DNA of 64,000 bases from Colius striatus (lineage: Eukaryota > Chordata > Aves > Coliiformes > Coliidae): the NCBI RefSeq assembly GCF_028858725.1, contig NC_084760.1, positions 65,167,867 through 65,231,866 of the forward strand, read 5' to 3'. The notes beneath the pieces were generated by a model. It made no database searches. It was not told where the DNA came from and saw nothing but the letters and a program-made list of their open reading frames with translations. The first letter of the stretch is position 1; every line of letters starts with the position of its first letter. Of the stretch, positions 11,546-64,000 are shown piece after piece. A program made the translations under genes and the position numbers.

Positions 11546-14500
11546 TCATCATCAGCCAGCACTTGCCTGCTCCTGCAGCACAGGGCAAAAGGCTGTAGAG
11601 CAGCAGGTAAAGATGAAGAGGTCAGAAAAAAAGCTTTCTGTAGGGTCTCCTGCTGTGGCTGAAGGCCCAGGCTGTCACCCAGATATTAAATGCTGCAAGG
11701 GCACAAAGCACACTGAGCAGGATTGTACTGTGTGCTCACGTTCACAAGGCAAAGGATACCATGCTGTGACCTTAGGAGATCGTCACTCTTCTCAGCAGCA
11801 TTCCTGGTCACCCGTGTTTAACTAATCTGCTGCCCCAGTCTGTGCTACGAACCACTTGGGTGCTCACCCTGGGCTGTGCACAAGGGAAGTAACGGAGTGA
11901 AGCAGGGACACCTGACTGTCCCATGCCTCCAGGGTTACAGTTTAAGCTGAAGTGGAACTAAAGGACACATTGGTTTTTCTTCACCGCTGGTCTTCTAAGA
12001 GCAAGGAACAGAAACTCTCATTGATATGCTGTTGCATATTTAAGCAGCAAAGCAGCTCCAGCCTCTCATCAGAAGTGAGGTTACAGATCACTGCTCTGCA
12101 GCTCCCGAGGCTCTGCTGTTCATACTGCAATTGCTTAAAATGTACATCAGCTGATTGCTGTATTTCTCTAACCCAAACGTGTTCATTTAACCAGTTACCA
12201 GGTTTAGTTAATGACTACCGTGTGTGCAAACGCTGTGACTGACTGTGCCCTACCCTTGGGTTAATTAGACTCAGGACCTGACTAAAATGGCTTGGACTTT
12301 CCTGCCAGCAGGACCCTCTTCTGCTTTCATGCAGGAAGCTGGAAATAAGACTTTACTTTTTACTTCACATGTGTATAGCTTTCATTTGCAATCTTTCGTC
12401 TCCTTGTTGGGCTTTTCTTCCACGTAGATTGTCTTCTGCTTGTGAAGAGGGAAGACTATTAAATGACTCAGTCAGTAACGACTCAGACTGTTTCCAGCAG
12501 TGGTTTCCACACACTGTATATGGAGTTGTAATAGGCTGGATGGTGAAAGTAATGAGGGAGTTGATTTGCTCCTTCAGCAATTAGAATCACCCCACAGGTG
12601 TCTCAGCTGCTGCAGAGTAGCTGGGAATCTGATTAATTTGTGCAGGTTGGTGCTTAAATGGTATTCTTCTCTTACAGGAAAGCTGCAGATCCTAAAACCC
12701 TCCTTCACCTCCGAGTTATGCCTGACCACCATGAAAATACATGTCCATCAGAGCCAACGAGCTCTCAGAGGGCAGAGGAGTCCTCATCTAACTGCAGCTC
12801 ATAGCAGGCTGGGATGCCTGCAGGAGGGAGATGCTCCACACATGGGCAGTCACCATTTTTTCCATTATTTGCAAAGGCAGTTGGCAGTTTGGCCAACTAC
12901 AAAGTTGGCCAAAGTCAGCTGAGGATGCTTACAGTATCATCTAAGGTGCATTAGATTTTGTAGCTCAGCTGGAGAATGTGGAGGAGCAGATGACAAAGAG
13001 GTCTTGGGGCTCCTGAAGAATTTTGGTCTTAAAAGAAAATGACTTTATGCCACTCTGACTTGGTGCCATGTTAACAAGACTCCTATACCCTCCCCTTACT
13101 TGCACTTGTGTATGGCCATTTGACTCCCTAACACAAATGAGAACTGTTTTGTAAGCTAAGTGTTTTTTGCCAAAGCTGCTTTTCTTGCCTATCAGAAATA
13201 TGAACATTGATCCTGCTTTAATGCGAAGCTCTTTGTGCACTCCCAGCCCACTCACTGGAGGGGGGGAGTGGGGTGGAGTGGGCAGGGAGATGCAAGAAAG
13301 GCCTCGACCCTGTGCCCAAGTGCTGCTCAGCAATAACCAAAACATTCCTGTGTTAACAACAGCATTTTCAGCATAACCCAAAAACACAGCCCTGTAGCAG
13401 TTACTAGGATGAAAAGCAACTCCATCCCAGCCAAAACCACGACATCTTGGACCTAAATTATTTTACTATTTGTTCTCTACAAAAAAAGTCCATTTCTTTT
13501 GACTCTGCTTGCTTTATTTCTGTGCCCCTCGAGCTCTGCAATCATCAGTGGCTAATGGAATTGCTCACTTTTTGTTAAGAGCCAAACAAAACCATTGCAT
13601 TTGGTCATTGCATGACCATTACATTTCTGAGACATGTCAATGCAACGGGAATTACAGTGCAACTGCCAAGACACTGTCAGCCTTGTTCTTGCTCCTTATG
13701 CCTCATGGATGGCCATGTGGGACTCTAAAGGGAGACAATTTCCTGGGAGCATCATTCATAAGAGCAGCTGAGCCTGCCTGGGGGTGACCTGTGCTGGTAC
13801 ACACAGGGAGGGAGAGTCCCTGTCAGCCAGAGCCTGAGGCATCACCAGGGATCAGTGAGCAGACACCAGCCATGCTCCTGGATCCAAGAGGAGACCTAAA
13901 GAGACATACAGAGCACTTTGTGCTCTGCATGTTGTTGATTGCAAGACAGGGAAAAACCCTTTGAAAACACTGTTGAGAGAGAGCGTGAGAAGAAAGACCT
14001 TGCCCCACAGTGAGCTGGGCAGAAAGCTAAAACCTTTTAGCTGTTACACTTCCTTATTTATCAGCTTCCCATCTACTTTAGCTTCTTTTTGAGGTGCAAG
14101 GGTGTTGACCCAGAGGTGCAAACTCCTTTTCTTGTTGGCATGCTAGTCTGAAAAGGCACCAAGAGATCCACTTCAAAGCACTCAAGTCCTTTCTGTCATC
14201 TTCAAATATAGTGCTCTAGGGAGCTCTTTTTGGGTTGATCTCTTTCTTCCCTCCAAATATAAACTGCTGATAGTTTTTCTTCCTCCATGTGACTCCATGT
14301 TCACATTCTTCAACTCCAAATACCATCAAACTCACCAATATGGGGAGTCCTCAGACTTAAACCCCATCTTTTGGCATATAGTCTGAAATGTAAACCACTC
14401 AGGACAGAATAACTACAAGTGATTCTAAACATGGGACATGAAACAGCAACACCACTTCCTGCAGGAAACAATTACCTCTATACCATCAAAGCTACCAACT

Positions 14501-16642
14501 GTTACATACAAGAATATTTGGGTCCTACCTTACCAGCAAGATTTGTGAGAACCCTCCCAAGGAATAATTTTTCTTATTACTACTTCTTCCCAAATCCTTG
14601 GATAATGGCCACATGGTCATTATCTGAACATTGCCAGGATGGGTCCTCTTGACACTCTCTTGATGCCTATCCTTCTGAAACTCCAGTCAGGTTGGCTGTA
14701 AATGGGTGCCCTTTGGTAAGGCAAGAAAGGGAACTTTATACAGCTGAGCAGAGGAAAAACAGCTCATGAAACTACATGTGAAATGTGCTGGTGTTGATCA
14801 CATTGGGAGAGTCAAGGATAGAAGTATGGGCCCACCAGGTGATCTGAATCAGACACAAAGTGGCTCAGTGAAGCTCAAATGGTGGTTGTAGAGACAAGCT
14901 AGGTTTCCGTCCCGTGCCGTGGGGGCAGGATGCCTAAATGCCTTTGTGTTTATTGGTGTCTTAGCTCTTATTTTTGCTATCTCAACTCAAACCCCTCACC
15001 CTAGGGTTCAGGCTTCTGGGAGCTAAGGACCAGATTTGATGCCAAACCTTGGTTTGAGTTTAACAAGACCATTGTGAGAGAGTCTGTGAGCTAAAGCAAT
15101 GCTAGGGAGGAAAACTAAAAACACAAACCAAAGCCAAGATGTTCGAGATGGTCACGCTGAGCAGCACAAGGACTCAGAGATAAAACCCTGGAAAATAAAG
15201 CACAGCAAAGTGAGATGGCAACTGAGCAACAGGAGAATGAGCCATAGAAGTTGACACCCACTTGCCAGCTGTGGGCCTGCGAGGGGGCTGTGACTTGATG
15301 AATATCTAGCCAAGGAAAGTGAGCCCTGTACTACCTGTGTCAAGCCCAAAAGGATGGGTGGCTGCTGGCTAGCTGTGCCCAGTCCTGCTTGCAGAGAGCT
15401 CAGTAAAAGTGCCCAGGTGAAGGGGTATGAACTTACCAATTGATGAAAATGATCCCTTGTTCCCACTTCCACTACCACTCCTTCCCAGCCCTGGCTAAAC
15501 AACTCTAATACCCATGCCTGGACGTGGTCTGCACGCAGTAGCCATCAGGCAACTTGTACATAGTGAAATGACTGTTGTGGGAGCTCTCCTCAGCTTAAAT
15601 GTCAGACTGTCAGAGAGTATTAAAAGTGCCAAGTTAGTGGCTTGCTTCTGCTCCACTTCTGGCACATTGATATGCAGGCTCAACTGCAGCCCCAGCTGGC
15701 TGGTTCCAGAAGAGAGTACAGATGGAGACAGTGAAATATTGCAATGATCCCAGTGGTGCTCCAGTTGGGAGGACCACATAAAGCAGGAGAGCAAGAGTCC
15801 GGTTGTGTAAAACACTGGCCCTGGCCAGTTCTGGAGCTCAGTGAAGATCCCCCAGGCAGATCCCAGATGGGCTGCACACACCAGCTGGGCACCGCATGAA
15901 TGTCACTCAGATGTGACATCAAGGCTTCTACCCTAAAAGCATCTCTATTTTCTGTTTAAAAAGCAGGCTTTGTTCTCCAACAGATGCTGTTTTGGAAGTG
16001 GATAGCTGAACCTGCTGCCTTCAGTGTGGTTGTAAACGAGATTCATGGTGAAAGAACACATTTGTAGTGCAGAAACACTTCATGACCACCGACAGCCCTG
16101 CTTGGGTGGATTCTTCCAAGCTGTTCCTCTGGCCTTGCCTGCTTGAATGAACCACAAGCCACAAGAGAAGAGCGAGCCAGCATTTACCACTGTGGCACAG
16201 GGAAAGGCTACCACCAGCAAATCAGACAGCTCTGAACTTTTGCATACCTGTTGACACACACATCGATGCTCCTGTTGAAACAAATGGCTCTGCTCCTTAC
16301 CGGCAAGTGTTCTGGGGTTGGTTGTGGCCAACTGAGTTGTCATGACATAGGTAAAAATACTATAACATTTTGTGGCAACTCGAGGCACAGCTCTGCAGGA
16401 GGCTTTAGAGAAGGGATGGGGGGCCCACAGCTGGAATGAAAACTCAAGCACAACCATAGCCACGGTCCCTTGCCAGCAATTGAGGTGGGTATTTCTGCTT
16501 CACATGTGGCAACGCCAATAAATGGGAGGAGACACCAATGAAAAGGTAGACCGGCTTTTAATGGCATGATCAAGAATCCCCTTTTAAAATAACAAATCTA
16601 ATGACAACGGTGTCTGAGATGAACAAGAAATGGCATCATCAT

Positions 16643-16690
16643 CATTTATTTATTTATTTACTTATTTATTTCCTTTTTTTTTGTTGTTTT
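16643..16690. repeat. TTTA microsatellite with adjoining T tract
   Basis: Repeated 'ttta' units followed by a T run and TTGTTGTTTTTT. It contains the AATAAA hexamers noted for the weak terminal exon candidate. Confidence 0.85.
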
Positions 16691-16718
16691 TTACCCTTTT
16701 TAAGGACGTGACCTGAAG

Positions 16719-16888
16719 TTATGACAAACGCCAGGTGGATCTGTACACAGACAGGGCTTCTGTGATGCATGCCAGATTTTTTATGGGCAAGAAATTTGCC
16801 ATGCAGTTGAACCGGATCTGTGTGGTTCCTCGGTCTCTGGGAGTTGTACATTCTGTTTGCAGTGTGTAAACATTCTCCAGCTGCTTTC
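16719..16888 (-). CDS. Weak candidate: terminal-exon-like ORF with polyadenylation hexamers
   Basis: Seen: pyrimidine-rich stretch and TTTAG acceptor, then 55 codons (two leading bases) reading KQLENVYTLQTECTTPRDRG, then FNCMANFLPIKNLACIT, ending RLS and TAA at 16721-16719. Three cysteines are present. The first AATAAA on this strand lies 48 bases after the stop, but inside a TTTA microsatellite, so it may be coincidental. No family recognised. It may belong to the same hypothetical gene as the exon candidate at 20267-20335, or be noise. Confidence 0.2.
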
Positions 16889-16897
16889 CTAAAGAAT

Positions 16898-16955
16898 GCA
16901 AACAAACAAACAAACAAAAACCCAAAAGAACAACAACAACAACATAAAAAAAAAG
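16898..16955. repeat. CAAA and CAA low-complexity tract
   Basis: Consecutive 'aaacaaacaaacaaac' and 'aacaacaacaacaaca' units followed by an A run. Confidence 0.85.
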
Positions 16956-18936
16956 GTATGTAGAGAGAGTTTTAGCCATAGGACCCAGTTGCATTTCCAG
17001 GCAGGCAGTACCAAGGAGCAGAAGTCCTGTCTCTGGGCCAAAAAACTTGGTCAGACTGTGACAGAGGTGAAAGAAAACGTCGTCAAGTGTGCCAGATACA
17101 ACGTCTGAGTGTAGAGTCACATGCTATCGTGTTAAAAGGAGATATACAAAATTATCTGCATTTCCAGCTCCAATTCCTGTCCGGAGAAGAAGCAGCCCAG
17201 GTCCCATGGCACGGTAGTGTTGCTGACACTGGTTTCCACACACGGTTACACCTGGATGCCTCACCTAAACCCTGCAGCCTGCAGAGCCCGTCCCACCACC
17301 TGCAGATGGTCCGAGAGCCTCTGACTCCTCCTGACCTCCTTGCATTCAGGGCACAGACAATACCAGGCAAGCCAGAGGCCCTGTGCTGATACCAGCCCAG
17401 CAGTACCCTTCGCAAAGCAGAGATCCCACCCCTGCAGCGCCTCTGCTTTCGGAGCTAAGAGCATGAGGAGTTCTCTCCTTGGTCCCTACCAGGAATCCAC
17501 CTCTAGATTTTCTGTGGTAGCTCCTTTTAGCACAGAGGGCATCAATGTGTACTTGAAACCTGCCTTCCAGACATTTGAAGCTCCAGAAGTAAAAGGGACA
17601 ATGTTCCTCCTTATAACCTGCAGCCTGCATGGTGCAGTGCCTGCTGCATAAATTGGTGGCCTAGTCAACCTCAAGCTTTGCAGAAATCCAGGAGGGCTTC
17701 AGTCCCCCAGATAGAGAAGGACTGATCTGCAGGGAGTACACAGTGACTGTGAAGATAATACTTGCTAGAGGAGGTAGCTCAGGAACAAGAGGACAGGAGA
17801 GTTATGACATCTACTGCCATTTCATGGGGTTCTGGCTGTGCTTGGGATCACAGCTGACCACTGCCTGCAACCAGGGCTGTTCTCTGGCCTCACAAAGATA
17901 CCAACCCCAACGCTCACGGAGATGCTGCCAACCTGTCCTAAGGTCAGCTGGCACTGTGCTCACTATCAGTATGGTAAGAGCAAAACAACCCTTCAGGGTT
18001 CTGCAGAGGAACTCAGGAGCCAGCAGCGAGCCCATGGGCCAGTATCAGTGGTACAGGCACACAAGAGGAAAGGGCCTGAAGAGGAGCTCAAGCTCCCCTC
18101 CTTGTGCGCTGCTGTCCCAGCAGCTGGCAAACAGATGAAAACAAAGGTGGTTGCAAACTCCCAGCTGGTCCCTGCATGCTTTGTGAACCAGCCTAGCACT
18201 GCTGGAGCACAGGCACCTTTCAGTTAAGCCAGATGGAACTCAGCTGATACCAAACTCATCATGTCCACAATGGGACCGTTACTGTGTTCACAAGATTAAT
18301 TTAACCGTAGCTGACTTGATGTGTGGGGCAAGGTCTTGGGTGGGCATCGGTGTCTGTGCACAGGGAATAGTGCTGGGATCATGCCATGAGTCAGCAAACT
18401 ATACAGAGAAGAAAGAAGTGTGCTAAGGGACTATTGAGCTGCTACTGGAGCTGGTCAAGCCATCAATAGCTACTTAGCCATCTTCTTACAGAGGATCTAC
18501 ACTGCAAAAATGCCTCTGTGTCAGAAAGGAGAAACATCAAAGACTGTCTTGCCCTAACACAACTTGCTTGAAGCGTTTCCCTAGAGAACAAACCACACTT
18601 GTGTTAGTCAAGAGCAGCCGCGTGAGCAGGGACCCTCCAGACCCCAATCCATACCCCACAGAGTTGTGTGGCAGTCCAGCAGTTGCTACAACTCTGATGG
18701 GAAGCATGACGGCTGCCAACCATCCAAGCTGGGGTGTTTTGCCCCTGGTTCATGCTGGGGAGAGTGGAGCCTCACAGCTCACGTGCACTTTGGTAGAGTG
18801 GTACCCTGTTCCTCCAACCACATTCACTGCACACAGCAGTCAAGTCCTGCACACATCAGAAGCCACATAGCATCAGGGCACTTCTTTGAAGGTAGCAGGA
18901 TCCTTTTCAACCTTTAGCCACTATATATAATGGGCA

Positions 18937-18982
18937 CTACTTATATTATATTGTTATAATAATATATATATTATAATATTCT
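18937..18982. repeat. AT-rich low-complexity tract
   Basis: Dense TA/ATAAT repeats ('ttatattatattgttataat aatatatat'); self-complementary in places. Confidence 0.8.
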
Positions 18983-19428
18983 TTACTTAGAAAGGGCAAG
19001 CAAAATCTCTTGCCTCTGACAGATTCCAAGCACAACTGATTCAAGAGATGTCTGCTACTGAAACACCTTTTGCACCAAGACAAGCAGAAGTGTTTGTGCT
19101 GCCAAACAGACAAACCAGCAAAGCAGCTCCAGCCACGTGTCCAAGCCCCTCCATGGCATTTGTCTGACTGGTGCCATTGGTCCCTTTGGTCCTTCTGCTC
19201 ATATGATCTGTCACCACACTGGCTTAGGGCTGAGAACTGTCTTTCAGATTCGCCACTTGGCACATCTGCCCTGTATCCCTGTTTCTCTGCAAGCATCTCC
19301 TGTCTAGACATCACTCATTGACTCATTTTTATCACCCAGTGTGTACCTAAGAAAGAGGTGGGACCTTCACAGACCCCCCTGCAAAGTGAAGGCTCTTAGC
19401 AGAGCCTTTGCTGGATCTCATACCAGGC

Positions 19429-19466
19429 AGTCCCAAAGACACTTTGGGCAGTCCCAAAGACACTTA
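19429..19466. repeat. Two-copy tandem repeat, about 21 bases
   Basis: 'cagtcccaaagacacttt' then GGG and a second copy ending 'ttacgc'. A recent local duplication; no coding context recognised. Confidence 0.8.
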
Positions 19467-20266
19467 CGCTCCCAGCACATACAGGACCCCACAATGCTCC
19501 CCTGAACAAGTCCTGTCTGTGCCTACCACTCACAGACATGCATACACAGGCAGGCATGGTGGCAGCCTGTCCCAGCAGTCCTCTCAAGCACTCATGGGCA
19601 CAACCATCTGCAGCTGGCCAGGAGAGGCCCTGCAGCAAACACACCAAATGGGGAAGCACACAGTGTCACGCTGTTCCCAGAAATTCCCACAAACATGGAA
19701 AAGGGCTGGGAAGCCTGCTTCTCCTCCCCCGACCCCAAACAGTTTTCTTTACTCTTCCTAGTCATTTCTCTGCTCCTGGTTGATTCAATCTTCTTTGCAG
19801 GGAAGCAAGGGTGCAGTCACACATCAACAGCAGTGTTTGAGCAGGCCTGTGTGTCCTTGGGGCTTGACACAACTTCCACACCCTATTTCATTGCAGAGAA
19901 CAACAGGGTCTTGCCTCTCCCACCTTCCTGGGATGTGTCAGCCTACCATGTCCAACCTAGCATCCCTCAGCTTCTCCCTAACATCACAGGCCTCCTCCTC
20001 TCCTGCCTTCAAACATGATCTCCTGTGTTTGCTCCAACTACGGCAGGTGCCCTTCCAGCCTCCCTGAGGTGTGGAGGAAGAAGAGAAGACCCAGAGGAGT
20101 CATCGAGCCTTTTGGAGGGCTGTTTTCACGGTTACTGTGTTTTCACAGAGTCTCGCTGTTGGTCCACCTGCCTGCCAGAGACACATACAAGAAGAATGGG
20201 AATTTCTGCAATCGGGGTGTGCTGGGCAGCACCCCAGTGATGGGAGTACCCTGAGGTCACGCTCAC

Positions 20267-20335
20267 CATCGAGTAACTGAAGGGCAGAACCTTGAAAATC
20301 AGAGCCAGGGAGGAGATCCAGAGCAGCACCTGCAT
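20267..20335 (-). CDS. Weak candidate: signal-peptide-like first exon
   Basis: Seen: ATG in a GCCATGC context, 23 codons reading MQVLLWISSLALIFKVLPFS then YSM, and a GTGAGC donor at 20266-20261. The peptide looks like a cleavable signal sequence. It is on the same strand as its neighbours, about 0.4 kb beyond the possible TTBK1 polyadenylation signal. I cannot connect it to a recognisable mature protein, and a chance hydrophobic ORF next to a GT is quite possible. Confidence 0.2.
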
Positions 20336-20777
20336 GGCAGGGGCTTTCTCAGGTCCCTCTGCTGACACTTGAAAGGAGGATCAAGATGTCACCTCCTGTA
20401 GCATGTGGGCTGCTAAGAAGGGGGCTTACGAGCATGCCTGGGCCAGGACAGCTGGGAAGCAGGGCTGTGCTGGGGCAGAGGTAGCACAGCCACAAGGAGA
20501 GACGAGCCATGCCAGTCCCACATCCCTGTGGTGCCAGCCCTCAGCCCAGTCCTGTCAAACACCACTTGGGCATGGCTGTTATTATCTGCTGGCTTTCTCA
20601 AATGTGTCTGGTGGCCCTCCAATGTGTGACAGCTTTGGCATGTGTCCAGCAGGACCAGGAAGCTACTGCACCACAAAGAGGAATGATACCTTGGTGTCAC
20701 CAACATCCTGCCCACTACTCGTGGGTGGGTCATGGTAGGAAGACCTCTTAGAAGACAGCTAGGTTTCTCAGAAAACC

Positions 20778-20783
20778 TTTTAA
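20778..20783 (-). terminator. Possible TTBK1 polyadenylation signal (ATTAAA)
   Basis: ATTAAA on the minus strand, 2.7 kb beyond the TTBK1 stop. I found no AATAAA on this strand between the stop and about 16670, so this common variant is the best candidate. It would give a 3' UTR of about 2.7 kb, plausible for this gene, but the assignment is an inference. Confidence 0.3.
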
Positions 20784-23225
20784 TATGAGCAAGTCCCCAC
20801 ATTCCCATGAAAAGATTTCACTGGGCAGTCATTTAACAACTGGCAACCTGCCTGATTTCTTCACCTGCCATTCTCAGCTAGTCTGTCTCCCCTGCTGTCA
20901 TGTGCCAGATGAGAGATCTCTCTGCCCTGGAGCTTCCCTCCTCACACAGGTATAGCCAAGCCAAGGAAAACTTTTCTTTAAACTTTCTCTTGAACAAATA
21001 CACTGACTTGTGCTTTACTGACCTCCCGTGGTAAGGCAAGTTTGCTAACCCTGTTAATAGTCCTGCAGCCTTCATTCCAAGCTCTTTCATCATAATTTTT
21101 GGCATGTGCATCTAGGACCTAGTAAAAGTTCCACAACAAAGTCTTACCATCTGAGCTCTACAATGAATAGTCCTCCAAGGAATTAACAGGAGTGCCCCTA
21201 TGGTTTATATTTCTGGAAGTAATTTGTGTTTGTGTTGACTCTGTTTTCTAGTTTGCAAATACCTGGGTTGTAGTTGGACACACACCTCAAACCCACATGA
21301 GGTTACAGTGCCACCAGAAGTGGTCACACTCTCTGTCCTCTCCTTGCCCCACTTCTGGTGTGTGACCAAATGCTGAACTAGGCTGATGAACTGAACCAGA
21401 TGACACCCCAACCAAGAAGCCAGTGTGCTTGGTGTCATGATGGATCAGCATTTCCAGCCACTTCACCAAACAGCTGCTCCAGTGGGAGGAGGTGAGACCG
21501 TGCAATGAAGCAGCTGGAGCTTGGAGGGACCACTGCTTTGGGTGGCAACATCAGCTCAGTCCACCAAACCACAACCCAGCCTCCGAGTTCCCAATGCTTC
21601 CCTGGAAAGATGAGGACACGTTTTTAGACAAGAAGCTGCTCTTCTTACTCTAGCAGGGTGAACAACTTCAATGGAAAACAGCAAACACTTGGAGCCAGAT
21701 GAAGTATATGCTTAGCACTGGCAACGCTGACACTGTCATATCAGGAAGTAATTCCTGTCACCTATTTCAAGCCATTTCCCTGTTCAGATGTCCAAGGAGC
21801 ACCCTGTTCTCCTGGTCATGCTGTCAAAGCTCTTATACTCCTTTCCAGAACAGTTTCTGGCAATGTGAACAATTTCAGCATTCTTTGGACTCCATGGCCA
21901 CCAGTGTGACTGTTTGTGCCTGTGTTCAAATGAGCCCAGGTTATTACTGTCCAGATTCCTCTACCAAGCTTTGTTGTCTGAAAACTGTAAATATTTGCAG
22001 CTAGATGTAGCTGCAGGAATGGGTGTACAGAGCAGCCATATTTTTTTCTGCCTCATACAAAGCCTCTTTTAGGCATGACAACGACACGAAGCCCAAAGTA
22101 TTGGAGTCTGGGCCCTTTCTCCCTGCGAGGTGAGGGGAAAATTTTGTGACCGCTTCAAGATGTCATCAAGCTCAGTCCTCCTGGCTTCCATTTTCAAACC
22201 TTCCTAGTCAGTGTGGGGGCTAAAAAGCTGGTGGATTTAGTTCTAGCTGAGCACTAAGCTTCCGCTCTGACAACATTACATGAAGCAGCACAGCTCCCGC
22301 TTTTACATTCACGTCATTGGTTGTCACGCGTGTGGAAGAGCTGAGCATCGAAAAAGACATAAACCCAACCTCTGCAACTCAACCCACCAACTCAGCCTTG
22401 AGTGGAAATGCACAAGGGGCGCACGGTGTGCCAGCAAACGCCTCCTTGTGAAGCAGCAGCTTTGGAGTATACTACAGTGCAAGAATTTCCCACCCCACCG
22501 TGTCGGGGAACCTTCCAACCGCAGTGCCGAGAATTCACAAACACCAAGAGCGCTGACGATAAAGCACAAGGAAATTAGGTGCAAGGGGCACCCAAGCTAA
22601 AGGCATCCAGTGACTATGCACGTCTGCAGGATGGAGCAGTGTTTGGTGGGTCTGTGGTGCCAACCACGCTCACGTTGAGGGGAGCCACTCATACTGGGAG
22701 AAAGGCTCTCTACAAATCAGTTTGGTATTTGAGACAGAAGTGGCTGCAGCGTGCTCCCTTCTACATCAATCAGCAAGCACTCCTGATTTCCCACCAAGCT
22801 GCCAACGCATCCTACTTCCATCAAAAGACCCACCACACGGGCACAAACTGAAACAGCAGCAAGGCCGCCTCTGTGGGACCTACTGGAGCAACCTGGAGCA
22901 TCCATCAAGACCTGCCCATCTCCCATTTGCAGAGAAGCCCCCTCCACCCTGCTCCTGCTTTTCCTTCGGCACACAGAGACACATCCATCGCTCTCGGCTA
23001 AGCCAGTGACAGTCCCTTGCTAACACAGGTGGCAGGAGGCAAGCCAAGGCTCGATGGTGGTGGCCAAGGCTGGTGTTTTCCCAGCAAGGAGAGAGGAGGG
23101 AGCTGCTTGCAGGACAGGAACCTTCCTCCCCAGCAGGCTTGCCCACATCACCTCTGCTCTTCCATCCAAAGTTAGGGTCGGTGTTGGCGACTGGTATTGC
23201 TAACAGAGAGATGGGAATGCCTGGG

Positions 23226-23251
23226 GAAGGAGGGAGGGAGGGAGGGAGGAG
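23226..23251. repeat. GGGA microsatellite
   Basis: 'ggaaggagggagggagggag ggagga' in the likely TTBK1 3' UTR region. Confidence 0.8.
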
Positions 23252-23520
23252 AGTCAGGCACTAGGCAGGCTGCCTGTGTCGCTGCTTGGTGCTGTGCGTT
23301 AGCAAGCGTGAGCTGTGGGCAGGATGTCTCCCTTGGAGCAGGCTCTGTGGCTTAGAGGCTCTCTCAGGCCCGTGGGAGCTGATCGCGACGGTGTGGGGTG
23401 AGTGTGAGTGAAGCATTGAAGTACAGCTACTGCTATACACTCGTGGGTCCAGCGTGGAAGGCTGTGCTGCAGCATCTCAAGTGCATACTAAGTGCAGTCT
23501 GTTGGGCTGGCAGAAGGTCA

Positions 23521-63502
<39,982 letters not shown>

Positions 63503-64000
63503 TTATTTCGTATGTACCCAAGGGATATGAAGTTCCTATTGTCTTCATCTGCTCTAGCAGCCAGTTAAACAGCATTCTCCAATTCTGCAGTTCTAGAAAA
63601 GCTTATTTTACAGAGAGGGCAAGGTGGTTACAGTGATAGGTTAGTATAGTAATAGTCTAGGCATAGAGCTAAGAACATTATCCAAGATAATATTTTCCTT
63701 TTTTAACTCCAGTTCAAGAAAAAAGCTAGTAGAGAAGCATAAGTACAAAACTGAGTCATGAATAACGTCAGCTAAGCAAAGCCTGAGGGCAGCCTGACCT
63801 GGACAATAACAGGGATCCCCTACTCTGACTGGGCATTTGTCTACACACACGTCCTGACTCTGCTTGTCAACATCCTCTGTGTGACTTCAACAAGTTAAGA
63901 ATCTCTGACTTTCAGAGTTCTTGCTTTTTTTCCAGATTCTGCCCAGTATATCCTAAACAATATATGTCTACTTTCTCTCTCTCTGACTCTCTTGCTCTTC

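Larger units (their letters stand above)
10026..23520. other. Region between the TTBK1 stop and the SLC22A7 start
   Basis: 13.5 kb. 23520 to about 20780 is probably TTBK1 3' UTR. It also holds a CR1 fragment at 11041-11545, several microsatellites and two weak exon candidates (20267-20335, 16719-16888). The SLC22A7 promoter and 5' UTR must lie just above 10025, but I see no clear TATA box or liver-factor site. The rest shows no recognisable gene. Confidence 0.6.

Noticed and set aside
15495..15881. 128-codon minus-strand ORF as a gene
   Set aside because: No recognised domain, no clear splice sites, and overlapping ORFs in other frames of similar length.
17743..18227. Overlapping plus-strand ORFs of about 130 codons
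   Set aside because: Two frames are open over the same bases with no homology or splice context; consistent with chance in GC-richer sequence.

Overview
This is nuclear DNA from a vertebrate, almost certainly a bird. It carries intron-containing genes with GT-AG junctions and many CR1 non-LTR retrotransposon fragments whose 3' ends have the avian form (a short 'ATTCTATG'-type tail). There are no operons, ribosome binding sites, CRISPR arrays, phage features or tRNA/rRNA genes that I can see.

Two protein-coding genes are well supported, both on the minus strand, so transcription runs from high to low coordinates. Coordinates 63412 to 23521 hold nine exons of TTBK1 (tau-tubulin kinase 1). They run from the activation segment of the kinase domain to the natural stop codon. 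The exons join in frame to 1,135 residues; the first roughly 200 residues lie to the right of the window. Coordinates 10025 to 1233 hold the first four coding exons of SLC22A7 (organic anion transporter 2). They cover the start codon, the glycosylated extracellular loop and the first half of the transporter; the remaining exons lie to the left. The order TTBK1 then SLC22A7 on one strand matches human 6p21.1, which supports both identifications.

Layout: 1-10025 is the 5' half of SLC22A7 with its introns. 10026-23520 lies between the two coding regions and probably includes the TTBK1 3' UTR, a CR1 fragment and a few weak exon-like patches. 23521-26605 holds the two large C-terminal TTBK1 exons. 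26606-49292 is a 22.7 kb TTBK1 intron. 49293-63412 holds the middle and kinase-domain exons.

The most interesting object is inside the 22.7 kb intron. At 41165-40911 there is an unexplained 255-base exon candidate with good splice sites, an open Ser/Arg-rich frame and phase 0 at both ends, exactly matching the phase-0 junction of the flanking TTBK1 exons. It could be an alternative cassette exon or, read through to the stop at 40881, an alternative C-terminus that drops the acidic and microtubule-tip-binding tail. Other points of interest are an inverted CR1 pair around one TTBK1 exon, a CR1 insertion just upstream of an SLC22A7 splice acceptor, and a possible small secreted-protein gene between the two loci, which is weakly supported.

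The two main genes act separately: TTBK1 is a neuronal kinase acting on tau and tubulin, and SLC22A7 is a plasma-membrane transporter of liver and kidney. Nothing in the sequence suggests they work together; their adjacency is conserved synteny.
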